From contig CAAFQM010000126.1 of assembly GCA_900765105.1 (NCBI GenBank), forward strand, positions 18,061 through 82,060: a stretch of 64,000 nt of DNA, read 5' to 3'. Positions 53,446-62,758 of this stretch are shown here, in pieces. This DNA comes from an uncultured Faecalibacterium sp. (lineage in GTDB: Bacteria > Bacillota > Clostridia > Oscillospirales > Ruminococcaceae). How positions within the stretch are numbered: the stretch's first letter is position 1; every line of letters starts with the position of its first letter. Made by a program: the position numbers and the translations under genes. Under the pieces are notes generated by a model. That model saw only the letters and a list, made by a program, of their open reading frames with translations. It searched no databases and was not told the origin of the DNA.

Positions 53446-53825
53446 CCTGCCAGCCCCCAGATCTTCCGGCACACTTCCTCCAGCATCGGAAACGCCGTCG
53501 CGAGCACAAAGATCCTTCCGGCAAGCTCTGAACACCAGCCGAGAGAATCGGCACCGGTCTCCCGGCAGAGCGTGCTGGCGTAATCGGTCACAAGCAGAAT
53601 GCCCGTGCAGCGCAGCAGGCAGTAGAAAGCATCCGGGTCGGTATGGCCTTCCAGCAAAAGGATCCCACGCAGGACCGTTTGCATCGACGGGACCAGCTGC
53701 AGCAGCAGAAAGCAGCCTGCAGCAATGGAAAGCACTACGGCATACAACGGCGAATATTTCTGCAAAAGAAGCTGCACGATCGCCAGTACAGCAATGGCCC
53801 CGGCCAGAACGACCGGCGTGTTCAT
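53442..53825 (-). CDS. spoIIIAD: Stage III sporulation protein AD
   Basis: Membrane protein of 127 residues with about three to four helices. AVVLSIAAGCFLLLQLVP and RCTGILLVTDYASTLCRETGADSLGWCSELAGRIFVLATAFPML are the conserved part of the family. It overlaps both spoIIIAC and spoIIIAE by 4 bp. Confidence 0.9.
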   Translation of the reverse strand: MNTPVVLAGAIAVLAIVQLLLQKYSPLYAVVLSIAAGCFLLLQLVPSMQTVLRGILLLEGHTDPDAFYCLLRCTGILLVTDYASTLCRETGADSLGWCSELAGRIFVLATAFPMLEEVCRKIWGLAG

Positions 53826-54016
53826 AGTGCAAACAGCGATTTGATCGTGACGAACAGGGCACTGATCTGCTTGACCAGAATGGACAGCACGACCACCAGC
53901 CCGGCCAGCGTGGTCATCATGGCCTGGTCTTCCCTGCCGGAGCGGATCAGAAGCTGATTGAGCACCGCCACAATGATGCCAATGGCTGCGATTTTAAATA
54001 CTAAATCGATCTCCAC
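53822..54016 (-). CDS. spoIIIAC: Stage III sporulation protein AC
   Basis: Membrane protein of 64 residues with two helices, matching SpoIIIAC in size and in MEIDLVFKIAAIGIIVAVLNQLL and REDQAMMTTLAGLVVVL. It overlaps spoIIIAD by 4 bp. Confidence 0.92.
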   Translation of the reverse strand: MEIDLVFKIAAIGIIVAVLNQLLIRSGREDQAMMTTLAGLVVVLSILVKQISALFVTIKSLFAL

Positions 54017-54034
54017 ACATTTTTCCTCCCGCCA

Positions 54035-54496
54035 TTATATCAGGACAAGCGCCAGAACTGCCCCGGCTGCAAGACCCAGTTTTTGCGGCAGCCCAGCCTG
54101 TGCCTGCGCAGCCGTCTGCGCCTGATGCAGCGAATCCTGAAATCTTGCAATGTAATACTCCATCCGTTCACATTCCTGATCTGCTTCGGCCCGGCCAAGA
54201 CCGGAGATACATTCTTCGAATACACGCTGTTCTTCCTGAGAAAGTGCATCCGGCGGCGGAAGCTGCTGTAAACACTGTCCGGCTTCCGCCGCTGGCACAA
54301 GCTCTTCCTGTTGCAGGCAGAAATAAAGCTGCTGAAGGTCTGTTCTCCGGTAATAGATCTCCTGCCGGAGCCGTTGAAACAGCAAAAGCGTCTGTTCCAG
54401 CGCACGGAGGTGCCTGTCCGTTTTCTGGCGGACAGCATCACCAGCAAGCCACCCGCACAGCAGGAAAAGAAGTGCCCCAAAGATGCGAAACAACAT
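54035..54496 (-). CDS. spoIIIAB: Stage III sporulation protein AB
   Basis: Protein of 153 residues with helices at both ends and a helical body (RLRQEIYYRRTDLQQLYFCL), distantly like GspF-type proteins. It is slightly shorter than in Bacillus. The ATG at 54496 overlaps the spoIIIAA stop (TGATG); a 13-codon longer frame would lie inside spoIIIAA. Confidence 0.85.
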   Translation of the reverse strand: MLFRIFGALLFLLCGWLAGDAVRQKTDRHLRALEQTLLLFQRLRQEIYYRRTDLQQLYFCLQQEELVPAAEAGQCLQQLPPPDALSQEEQRVFEECISGLGRAEADQECERMEYYIARFQDSLHQAQTAAQAQAGLPQKLGLAAGAVLALVLI

Positions 54497-55392
54497 CACG
54501 TCACCATCATCTCCTGGATTTCCCCGGGGGTGCATCTTCCCCGCAGCAGGACAAAATATTTTATTATCCCGCGCTGCAGAAGATAGCTCACCTGCGGGCG
54601 CCGCCGGGCGTCTTCAAAACCGGATGCATGGATGCTTGCGATGAAATCCACGCCGCTGAAAAAGCCGCGTTCTACTGCGGCGGATTCTCCGGTTCCGCCC
54701 AGCTCGTCCAGCAGGATCACCTGCGGCGAAAGCGTCCGCAGAGCCATCTGGATCGCTGCTTCTTTTGGTACTCCGGCCAGCACATCCACATTCGGCGGCA
54801 CCGGACCGAATATCTCCGGAAACAGCTCTCCCCTCTCGTCAATGACCGCAGTCGTCCGTCCGGCTATGCCAAGTTCTTCTGCGACCCGACGGAGCAGAGT
54901 TGTTTTTCCGCTGCCCGGTTCCCCGGCAATGAGGAGCCCGGCAAAGTTTCCCGTTCGCAGAACGTTGCACAGTTCCGGAGGGAGGAAGATCGGTATATTC
55001 CGTGCAATGCGGAAATTGACAGAAGTGATCTTTTGCAAAACCAGTTGCCCGTTGCGGACGACGAATCGTCCTGCAATGCCAGCCCTGCATCCTCCCACAG
55101 CGGTCACATACCCCTGCGCAAGTTCTGTCTGATGTGTATGCACCGAGCCGCCGCATAGAGCGTACAGGATTTCTTCCATCTGCAGGGCAGTCAGACGAAG
55201 CGCACGAAGCGAAGCCGGACATTCCTGCAATTCTCCCAGCAAAAGCGGCATTCCGCTCATCGTCAACGAAATGCGCTGATCCGTCCGAAACCGCAGCTCA
55301 TGAATGCTGCATGCAAGCTCCGACGGAAGCTGTTCCAGCGGATGCGCCAGCCATGCCGGCAGTGAGCGGATCACCCGATAATACTCGTCCAC
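54496..55392 (-). CDS. spoIIIAA: Stage III sporulation protein AA, ATPase (GTG start)
   Basis: Secretion-type ATPase of 298 residues thought to power the mother-cell to forespore channel. Walker A is GEPGSGKTT; Walker B is VILLDELGG; an R-finger-like GRCTPGEIQEMM closes it. The GTG at 55392 with AAAGGA (55402-55407) at 9 nt gives a length close to the Bacillus protein (about 307). The longer frame from an ATG at 55500 would place a perfect 16-bp hairpin inside its first codons and add a non-conserved, Cys-rich leader, so it was rejected. Confidence 0.88.
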   Translation of the reverse strand: MDEYYRVIRSLPAWLAHPLEQLPSELACSIHELRFRTDQRISLTMSGMPLLLGELQECPASLRALRLTALQMEEILYALCGGSVHTHQTELAQGYVTAVGGCRAGIAGRFVVRNGQLVLQKITSVNFRIARNIPIFLPPELCNVLRTGNFAGLLIAGEPGSGKTTLLRRVAEELGIAGRTTAVIDERGELFPEIFGPVPPNVDVLAGVPKEAAIQMALRTLSPQVILLDELGGTGESAAVERGFFSGVDFIASIHASGFEDARRRPQVSYLLQRGIIKYFVLLRGRCTPGEIQEMMVT

Positions 55393-55427
55393 AAGTTCCA
55401 GTCCTTTCTGTTGCAGGTTCTGTTCCC

Positions 55428-55456
55428 AGTATATGGCCGCTTGCCTCCAGATAGAA
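55428..55456 (-). promoter_or_regulatory. Candidate promoter of the spoIIIA cluster
   Basis: On the - strand CATATACT (55428-55435) lies 36-43 bp before the GTG start. It resembles a sigma-E -10 box (CATAcAnT), although no clear sigma-E -35 is seen. It also reads as sigma-A TTCTAT (55451-55456), 17 bp, TATACT (55428-55433). Which factor uses it is undecided. Confidence 0.35.
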
Positions 55457-55457
55457 C

Positions 55458-55497
55458 AACAGCACTGCTGTGATCTCAAAGTCACAGCAGTGCTGTT
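55458..55497. repeat. Perfect 16-bp inverted repeat between ligA and spoIIIAA
   Basis: Arms 55458-55473 and 55482-55497 pair perfectly over 16 bp with an 8-nt loop. It starts 25 bp after the ligA stop on the - strand. No T run follows in either direction, so it is not a textbook terminator, though it could end ligA transcripts or stabilise the mRNA. Confidence 0.85.
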
Positions 55498-55521
55498 CAT
55501 AAATCGTTGATTCCTTCCGGT

Positions 55522-57591
<2,070 letters not shown>

Positions 57592-57593
57592 TT

Positions 57594-57622
57594 AGTATAC
57601 CACACCGTGCAGCACTCTGCAA
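57594..57622 (-). promoter_or_regulatory. Promoter of ligA
   Basis: On the - strand TTGCAG (57617-57622), 17-bp spacer and TATACT (57594-57599), about 80 bp before the TTG start. Confidence 0.75.
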
Positions 57623-57954
57623 AGGTCAGCATCTTTTCTGCATCGGCCGAAATTACAGATTGTATAGCAAGGCCGTTCATCTTCATATGATATCGGTTTC
57701 AGTTCTGCCGTATAGTTGATTATCCATCAACATTAGGAAATACGCTTCGTTTATTTTTTAAAATTTCAGTCGATTTGACGTCAGTTTTCAGATTCATTTC
57801 TGATGTGAAAATTTTCTCAGCTGTTTTTCCGGGGGCTGAGGTTTTTCCTTTCTTTTTGCCCGCAGAATACCGGAAACTCCTGTCAAGTCTTTTTTCTTCA
57901 AAATTTTCGGCGTCATCTTTGGTCAAAACATCAATGGCCTTTTCCGGCAGAGCG
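57623..57954. other. AT-rich noncoding region between ligA and the small Cys-rich gene
   Basis: About 330 bp without a supportable gene. A short hairpin (57816-57821 with 57835-57840) followed by GTTTTTCCTTTCTTTTTG could terminate + strand transcription. No known structured RNA was recognised. Confidence 0.5.
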
Positions 57955-57963
57955 TGATACAAT
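57955..57963 (+). promoter_or_regulatory. Candidate extended -10 promoter of the Cys-rich gene
   Basis: TGATACAAT (57955-57963) fits an extended -10 box, 54 bp before the GTG start. No good -35 is seen. Confidence 0.5.
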
Positions 57964-58016
57964 AACAAGCGTTGTGCTGCCCTGCACCGAAACGAATATA
58001 AAAGGAGCTGCTGAAC

Positions 58017-58211
58017 GTGGATACGATCTACCTGCTTCCCGGCGAAGAACGCTGTGTCAATTTCAAAGACGCTGATGGTGTGCCCAGGATCCATTACACC
58101 TACTGCTCTTTACACGGCAGACTTTTCAACTGCCCCTGCCGCTCGAAGGACGAGGCCCAGCGGCTGTGCGAAGACTGGCTCGTAACACAGGATCGCTGCT
58201 ACATCAATTGA
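58017..58211 (+). CDS. Small cysteine-rich protein, hypothetical (GTG start)
   Basis: Protein of 64 residues with six cysteines (C13, C30, C39, C41, C51, C61) and no signal peptide or membrane helix. The core YCSLHGRLFNCPCRSKDEAQRLCEDW has a C-x2-H and a C-P-C motif that could bind zinc. The GTG start is supported by AAAGGAG, the gene has its own extended -10 promoter and an excellent terminator, and it is the only + strand gene in a long - strand region. I do not recognise the family and cannot give a function. Confidence 0.7.
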   Translation: MDTIYLLPGEERCVNFKDADGVPRIHYTYCSLHGRLFNCPCRSKDEAQRLCEDWLVTQDRCYIN

Positions 58212-58224
58212 TTTTTGGCATAAA

Positions 58225-58283
58225 AGGACCCCGGAAAACCAAATTCCTCACAGGAATAGGTTTCCGGGGTCCTATCATTTTTG
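58225..58283 (+). terminator. Strong terminator of the Cys-rich gene
   Basis: A stem of about 15 bp (58225-58240 with 58259-58273) encloses a second small hairpin and is followed by ATCATTTTT. It could also work for rnr on the other strand, whose stop is 51 bp away. Confidence 0.88.
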
Positions 58284-58323
58284 CTGTACAGAATATTCCC
58301 TGCCCTTGAGCAGGCATGCCTGA

Positions 58324-60444
58324 TTATTTTGCATTTGCCGGGGCAACTTCGAAGTCGATCTTGCCCAGGTTGACATCAGCGCGCACAATGGTGATCATCA
58401 TGGTGTCGCCCAGACTCCAGTTCTTGCCGGAGACGGGGTCAGACAGGCGGATGCCCTCGGTTAGCATTGTGCCGGAGGGAGTCAGGCTGGAAGCCGGCAC
58501 AAAACCTTCGACGCCGTTTTCCAGCTCAATAAACAGACCACGCTGGGTCACACCGGAGACGCGGCCCTCATAGCACTCGCCCAGATGACGGCGGGCATAC
58601 TCGGCCTTATAGCAGTCCTCAGCCTTGCGCTCGATCTGCATGGCGATGATCTCGCGCTCGCTGGCCTGCTTGCTGGCCTTCTCGGCAAAATCGCTGTAAC
58701 GCAGGATCATGGTGTCCTTATCCGTGCCCTTGAGCTGTGCCGTCATGATGCGGTGAATGGCCAGATCCGGGTAACGGCGGATGGGGCTGGTGAAGTGGGC
58801 GTAGTCCTTCAGAACCAGACCATAGTGTCCCTTGGGCTTTTCCTCGTAGACTGCCTTGGACATGCAGCGCAGCATACCGGTGTTGATGATCTGCTCATAC
58901 GGGCCGCCGCGCACACCCTCCAGAATTGCGCTCAGCTCCTTGGGGGTGGGCACATCCTTGGCAAAGTGGTCGTTGATGCCGCAGGCCTGCAACAGGGCGT
59001 GCAGACGCTCCAGCTTTTCGGAGTTGGGCTCCTCGTGCACACGGTACACGAATGGGATCTGCTTGACACGGGCAAAGTGAGCGGCGCACTGGTTGGCCAG
59101 CAGCATGAACTCTTCGATCATGGCCTCGCTCTCGCCGGAGGTGCGCTTTTTCACATCGATGCAGTGACCGTCCTCGTCCAGAATCAGCTTCACTTCTCCG
59201 CTCTCGATGTCCATGCAGCCGCGCTCCTTGCGCAAGCGGGCACGGTGGCCATACAGCTCCTTCATGGCGGGCAGCTGGCTGAGTACCTCGTGGTACTTGC
59301 CCTTCAGCTCATCATCGGCGCTGCCGGCCAGCAGGGCATTGATCTCGGAATAAACACCCTTGACCCGGCTGCGGATAACCGACTTGACAAAGCGATAATC
59401 GATCAGGTTGCCGTCCTTATCCAGCCGCATCAGGCAGGAGAAGGCCAGCCGCAGCGCGCCCTCGTTCAGGCTGCAGATGCCGTTGGAGAGCTGCTTGGGC
59501 AGCATGGGCACTACCTGATCGGCATAGTAGACGCTGGTGGCACGGTTGAACGCTTCGTTGTCCAGCTCGCTGCCAGGCTTGACGTAGTGGGAAACGTCTG
59601 CAATATGAACGCCCAGTTCAAAGCCGCCTTCCGGGGTCTTGGTCAGGCTGATTGCGTCATCAATGTCCTTGGTTTCAGCGCTGTCAATGGTGAAGATGGG
59701 CAGGGCACGCAGGTCCATGCGGCCCTCGGTATCCTTCTCAGTGACCTCGGCATCTTCCAGCTTCTTGGCTTCCTCGCGGACCTTGTCCGGGAAGCGGCTG
59801 CGGATATCCTGCGCATAGAGCAGAGCCTTGGCGCAGCGCTTTGCCTCGTCCGAGCTGCCGAACCGCATGGCAACACCCACACGGTGATCTTCCTGCCGGC
59901 TGCCGCGCTGCAGAATTTCCACGGCGACCTTGTCGCCGTCCTTTGCGCCACCCTCGCAGTCGCGCATGATCTGCATGGAGATGGCCGGGCAGTCATCCGG
60001 CACAAACTTCAGGCGGCCTTCGATGCGGCGAATCGTACCCACCAGATCGTTCTTTTCTTCCAGAACGGCAAGGACCTCGCCCTCGTCGCTGCCCTCCACG
60101 CGGGGATGCTCAAATTTTTCCACCAGAACCTGATCACCGGGCATGGCACCACGGGTGAACCGGCCCGGAATAAAGATATCGCTGGTACCATCTTCCAACA
60201 TGACGAACGCAAAGTTCTTGCCCAGCTTGACCACCTTGCACAGCAGTGCCTTGTCTGCACGGCCGGAGCGGACCGTGAAGAACACACCCTGACGCTGGCA
60301 GATCACCGCCTCATGCACCAGCTGGTCCACTGCTTCCATCACTTTGCGATCCGCGCCGCGGTCACCGCCGAATTTCGACTTCAGATCCTTGACCGTGCAC
60401 GGCTGGTTCTGAATCGCGCGCTCGATTTTATCACGAATTGCCAT
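58324..60444 (-). CDS. rnr: Ribonuclease R
   Basis: 3'-5' exoribonuclease of 706 residues of the RNase II/R family. An N-terminal helix-turn-helix-like region (1-60) is followed by cold-shock domains. The catalytic RNB domain contains FTIDSAETKDIDDAIS (metal aspartates) and FTSPIRRYPDLAIHR, and an S1 domain (about 625-700) has YEGRVSGVTQRGLFIELENGVEGFV. The ATG at 60444 is set by AAGGAG; a longer frame reads back into the secG terminator. It follows secG, as in many Firmicutes. Confidence 0.95.
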   Translation of the reverse strand: MAIRDKIERAIQNQPCTVKDLKSKFGGDRGADRKVMEAVDQLVHEAVICQRQGVFFTVRSGRADKALLCKVVKLGKNFAFVMLEDGTSDIFIPGRFTRGAMPGDQVLVEKFEHPRVEGSDEGEVLAVLEEKNDLVGTIRRIEGRLKFVPDDCPAISMQIMRDCEGGAKDGDKVAVEILQRGSRQEDHRVGVAMRFGSSDEAKRCAKALLYAQDIRSRFPDKVREEAKKLEDAEVTEKDTEGRMDLRALPIFTIDSAETKDIDDAISLTKTPEGGFELGVHIADVSHYVKPGSELDNEAFNRATSVYYADQVVPMLPKQLSNGICSLNEGALRLAFSCLMRLDKDGNLIDYRFVKSVIRSRVKGVYSEINALLAGSADDELKGKYHEVLSQLPAMKELYGHRARLRKERGCMDIESGEVKLILDEDGHCIDVKKRTSGESEAMIEEFMLLANQCAAHFARVKQIPFVYRVHEEPNSEKLERLHALLQACGINDHFAKDVPTPKELSAILEGVRGGPYEQIINTGMLRCMSKAVYEEKPKGHYGLVLKDYAHFTSPIRRYPDLAIHRIMTAQLKGTDKDTMILRYSDFAEKASKQASEREIIAMQIERKAEDCYKAEYARRHLGECYEGRVSGVTQRGLFIELENGVEGFVPASSLTPSGTMLTEGIRLSDPVSGKNWSLGDTMMITIVRADVNLGKIDFEVAPANAK

Positions 60445-60576
60445 AATATTTTTTCTCCTTGCTCTTCCGCAGCCGCAGCATCCGACGCGCTGCGGCCCTG
60501 CCGTTTCCGGGCACTGATGCTCCACCCTGCCTGCGGCGCTTTTTCATGCCCGCACCGCAAGCTCTCTGTCATAACA

Positions 60577-60612
60577 CAGAAAAACAGCCCCGTCCTTCCG
60601 ATACGGGGCTGT
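60577..60612 (-). terminator. Terminator of secG
   Basis: On the - strand a perfect 10-bp stem (60603-60612 with 60584-60593) is followed by TTTTTCTG, 11 bp after the secG stop. Confidence 0.85.
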
Positions 60613-60622
60613 ACGGACCTTG

Positions 60623-60874
60623 TTAACCTGCCAGACGACCTGCAAACAGGCAGGCCAGAATTGCAACCACAAAGAAGATGATGCCTGCAATGCGGGTCAC
60701 CTTGGCCAGCATCTGGTCAGCCGGGGTCAGGCGTGCATTGTTTGCACCGCCCACACTGCCATTGATGGCACCGGAAAGGCCCTGACCGTGCGTATGCTGC
60801 ATGAGAGTGAGGAAAACGATGACCAGCGAAGCGATCAGCAGGATCACACCGCCAACAATTTCGATAACAGACAT
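60623..60874 (-). CDS. secG: Protein translocase subunit SecG
   Basis: Small translocon subunit of 83 residues with two membrane helices (about 3-25 and 60-80) around the polar loop QHTHGQGLSGAINGSVGG. The ATG at 60874 is set by AAAGGAG at 11 nt. It stands just before rnr. Confidence 0.9.
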   Translation of the reverse strand: MSVIEIVGGVILLIASLVIVFLTLMQHTHGQGLSGAINGSVGGANNARLTPADQMLAKVTRIAGIIFFVVAILACLFAGRLAG

Positions 60875-60975
60875 GGGATGAAACGCTCCTTTTATTTTAA
60901 TCAATAAAAACTACGCAAAAATACAATCTTATAGTATCATAACAATTCTGAAAAAGCAAGCCGAAACCTCGCTTT

Positions 60976-62571
60976 TTATTCCAGAAACTGCAGAGCCGTG
61001 CACAATTGCGCGAAGATCGCTGCGCTGGAATGGGCTGGCCGGGTCTGCCCGTCCTGCAGAACCACGATGGTGAAGCGCGGCTTTTCTGCCGGATAAAACC
61101 CGGCAAACCACAGATTCATACGCTCTGTGCCTTCCGGCGTGAACTGTCCGGTCTGGGCTGTTCCGGTTTTGCCGCCAGCACCGCCTGAAAGGCCGGAGGC
61201 ATCCTGTGCGGTACCCTCTTCCACCACCTGCATCAGCATTCGGCGCAGGGTCTCGGCATTTTCCACGGTCATCACCCTCCTGCTCTGCGGGTGCGAAAGC
61301 GTTTCCAGCGGGGTGCCGTCCGTTTCGTCCAGAGTACACTCCGCAAAGAACGGGGTACGATAGATACCGCCGGATGCAATAGTGTTCATCATGGCGGCAA
61401 CCTGCAGCGGTGTGGCCAGAAGGTTTCCCTGTCCGAAGCTGAAATTAGCCAGCTGACCACTCTGGGCGAGTTCGTCAAGCTCAGGCAAGTTTCCGGCATC
61501 TGCGTACAGGCCGCCCGTCACAGGAGCCTCCTGCCCGAAGCCGAACTGTTCTGCTGTCTGCAGAAGCTTTTCCGTGCCAAGTTTCTGCCCAAGCTGAATA
61601 AAATATCCGTTGCAGCTTTTTTCCAATGCACCCGTAAGATCCACGGTGCCATGTGCGATGCCGCCCGCGCAGCGGAAGATCTGCCCGTCCACTACAATAG
61701 CACCGGTACACTCGTATTCCGGCAGGACGTCTTTTTCCAGCGCCGCAGCAGCCAGCACCGGTTTGAATACCGAGCCGACCGCATAGCTTTCCAGCGTCCG
61801 GTTCAGAAACGGGCTGCCCGCTTCATTCAGGCTGGCAGCGATATTCTGCGGATCATATCCCGGCACACTGACGCTTGCGCGGACCGCTGCAGTTGCGGTG
61901 TCCAGCACCAGCACACATCCGCTTGCCATCATTTCTGCCGCAACCGCTTCCGCTGCCCGCTGTACCGGGCGGGAGATGGTCAGCTGCACGCCTGCTGCAC
62001 CGCTGTCCTTCTGTGTAAGAACCACTGTTGTCCCGGAGCGCAGTCTGCCCTGCGCGGTAACGCTGCAGGAAACGGTATCGTGTGCGCCCGTACCGGACAA
62101 AACGGAATCCAGCGCTTTTTCCAGCCCGGCTGCACCGTGACCGTCATTGCCCAGATAGCCGATCAAGTGCTGGCACAGCGGCGTTTCCAGATATCGCCGG
62201 ACAGACGGATAACATTGTGTCCCCTGTACCGAAAGATTCTGACCTACCTCCAGCAAAAACGGTGCGGCGCGGTTGCGGTTCCGGTACAAAAGAGCCTGCC
62301 CGGCACTGTCGGTGATGCCGTAGAGCCGGGCATAGTTGCTCTCACCCGGAAAGCAGAGCGCTAGATAACGTGTCTCCACTCCCGTAAGCATTCTGCCCCT
62401 GTAATCGTAAAAATTGCCGCGGCGGGCAGGCAGCGGCAGCTCCACTTCGCTCTGTGATTTTGCCCGGGCGGCATAGGTGCTGTCCTGCGCCAGAAGAAAC
62501 AACCGGCACAGAACGACTGCAAACCCGAACAAAATCGCTGCATACAGCGCCAGAACCCGCCTGCCGGACAT
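60976..62571 (-). CDS. Class B penicillin-binding protein (PBP2/FtsI family)
   Basis: Transpeptidase of 531 residues that cross-links peptidoglycan. One N-terminal membrane helix (about 6-28), a dimerisation region (ARRGNFYDYRGRML) and the penicillin-binding domain with S267-V-F-K270, S319-C-N and K468-T-G. No PASTA domains are present. Being short and away from a division cluster, its role (elongation, division or sporulation) is open. It is transcribed alone from the promoter at 62613. Confidence 0.9.
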   Translation of the reverse strand: MSGRRVLALYAAILFGFAVVLCRLFLLAQDSTYAARAKSQSEVELPLPARRGNFYDYRGRMLTGVETRYLALCFPGESNYARLYGITDSAGQALLYRNRNRAAPFLLEVGQNLSVQGTQCYPSVRRYLETPLCQHLIGYLGNDGHGAAGLEKALDSVLSGTGAHDTVSCSVTAQGRLRSGTTVVLTQKDSGAAGVQLTISRPVQRAAEAVAAEMMASGCVLVLDTATAAVRASVSVPGYDPQNIAASLNEAGSPFLNRTLESYAVGSVFKPVLAAAALEKDVLPEYECTGAIVVDGQIFRCAGGIAHGTVDLTGALEKSCNGYFIQLGQKLGTEKLLQTAEQFGFGQEAPVTGGLYADAGNLPELDELAQSGQLANFSFGQGNLLATPLQVAAMMNTIASGGIYRTPFFAECTLDETDGTPLETLSHPQSRRVMTVENAETLRRMLMQVVEEGTAQDASGLSGGAGGKTGTAQTGQFTPEGTERMNLWFAGFYPAEKPRFTIVVLQDGQTRPAHSSAAIFAQLCTALQFLE

Positions 62572-62612
62572 AACAAGCCCCCTTTAAAAAAGGATGGACC
62601 GATCGAAGCAGC

Positions 62613-62618
62613 ATTATA
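62613..62618 (-). promoter_or_regulatory. -10 box of the PBP gene
   Basis: A perfect TATAAT on the - strand, 42 bp before the ATG and directly behind the groL terminator. The -35 is poor. Confidence 0.5.
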
Positions 62619-62658
62619 CACAAAAATCGGCACCCGCTTTTTGTGGCAGGTGCCGATT
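62619..62658 (-). terminator. Terminator downstream of groL
   Basis: On the - strand a perfect 10-bp stem (62649-62658 with 62625-62634) is followed by TTTTTG. It lies about 100 bp after the groL stop. Confidence 0.8.
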
Positions 62659-62674
62659 TGTTACCTTATCGTTG

Positions 62675-62734
62675 GCTTGATTTTTTGGCGTAAGTCTGAC
62701 GTAGATTCACTTTTCCACTCTCAAAAAATCAAGC
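62675..62734. repeat. Perfect 13-bp inverted repeat between groL and its terminator
   Basis: GCTTGATTTTTTG (62675-62687) is repeated in inverse at 62722-62734, with 34 bp between the arms. It may form a long stem in the groL 3' untranslated region or be the ends of a small inserted element. Confidence 0.8.
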
Positions 62735-62758
62735 TATCATGCGGCTTTTGGGTATGGC

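Noticed and set aside
55393..55500. ATG at 55500 as start of spoIIIAA
   Set aside because: It would encode the perfect hairpin in its first codons and add a non-conserved leader. The GTG at 55392 has a proper ribosome binding site and gives the usual length.
57720..58094. Open frame of 124 codons on the - strand upstream of ligA
   Set aside because: AT-rich, without ribosome binding site or family likeness; it overlaps the promoter and start of the Cys-rich gene.
58585..60681. Open frame of about 700 codons on the + strand
   Set aside because: Antisense to rnr; low-complexity shadow frame.
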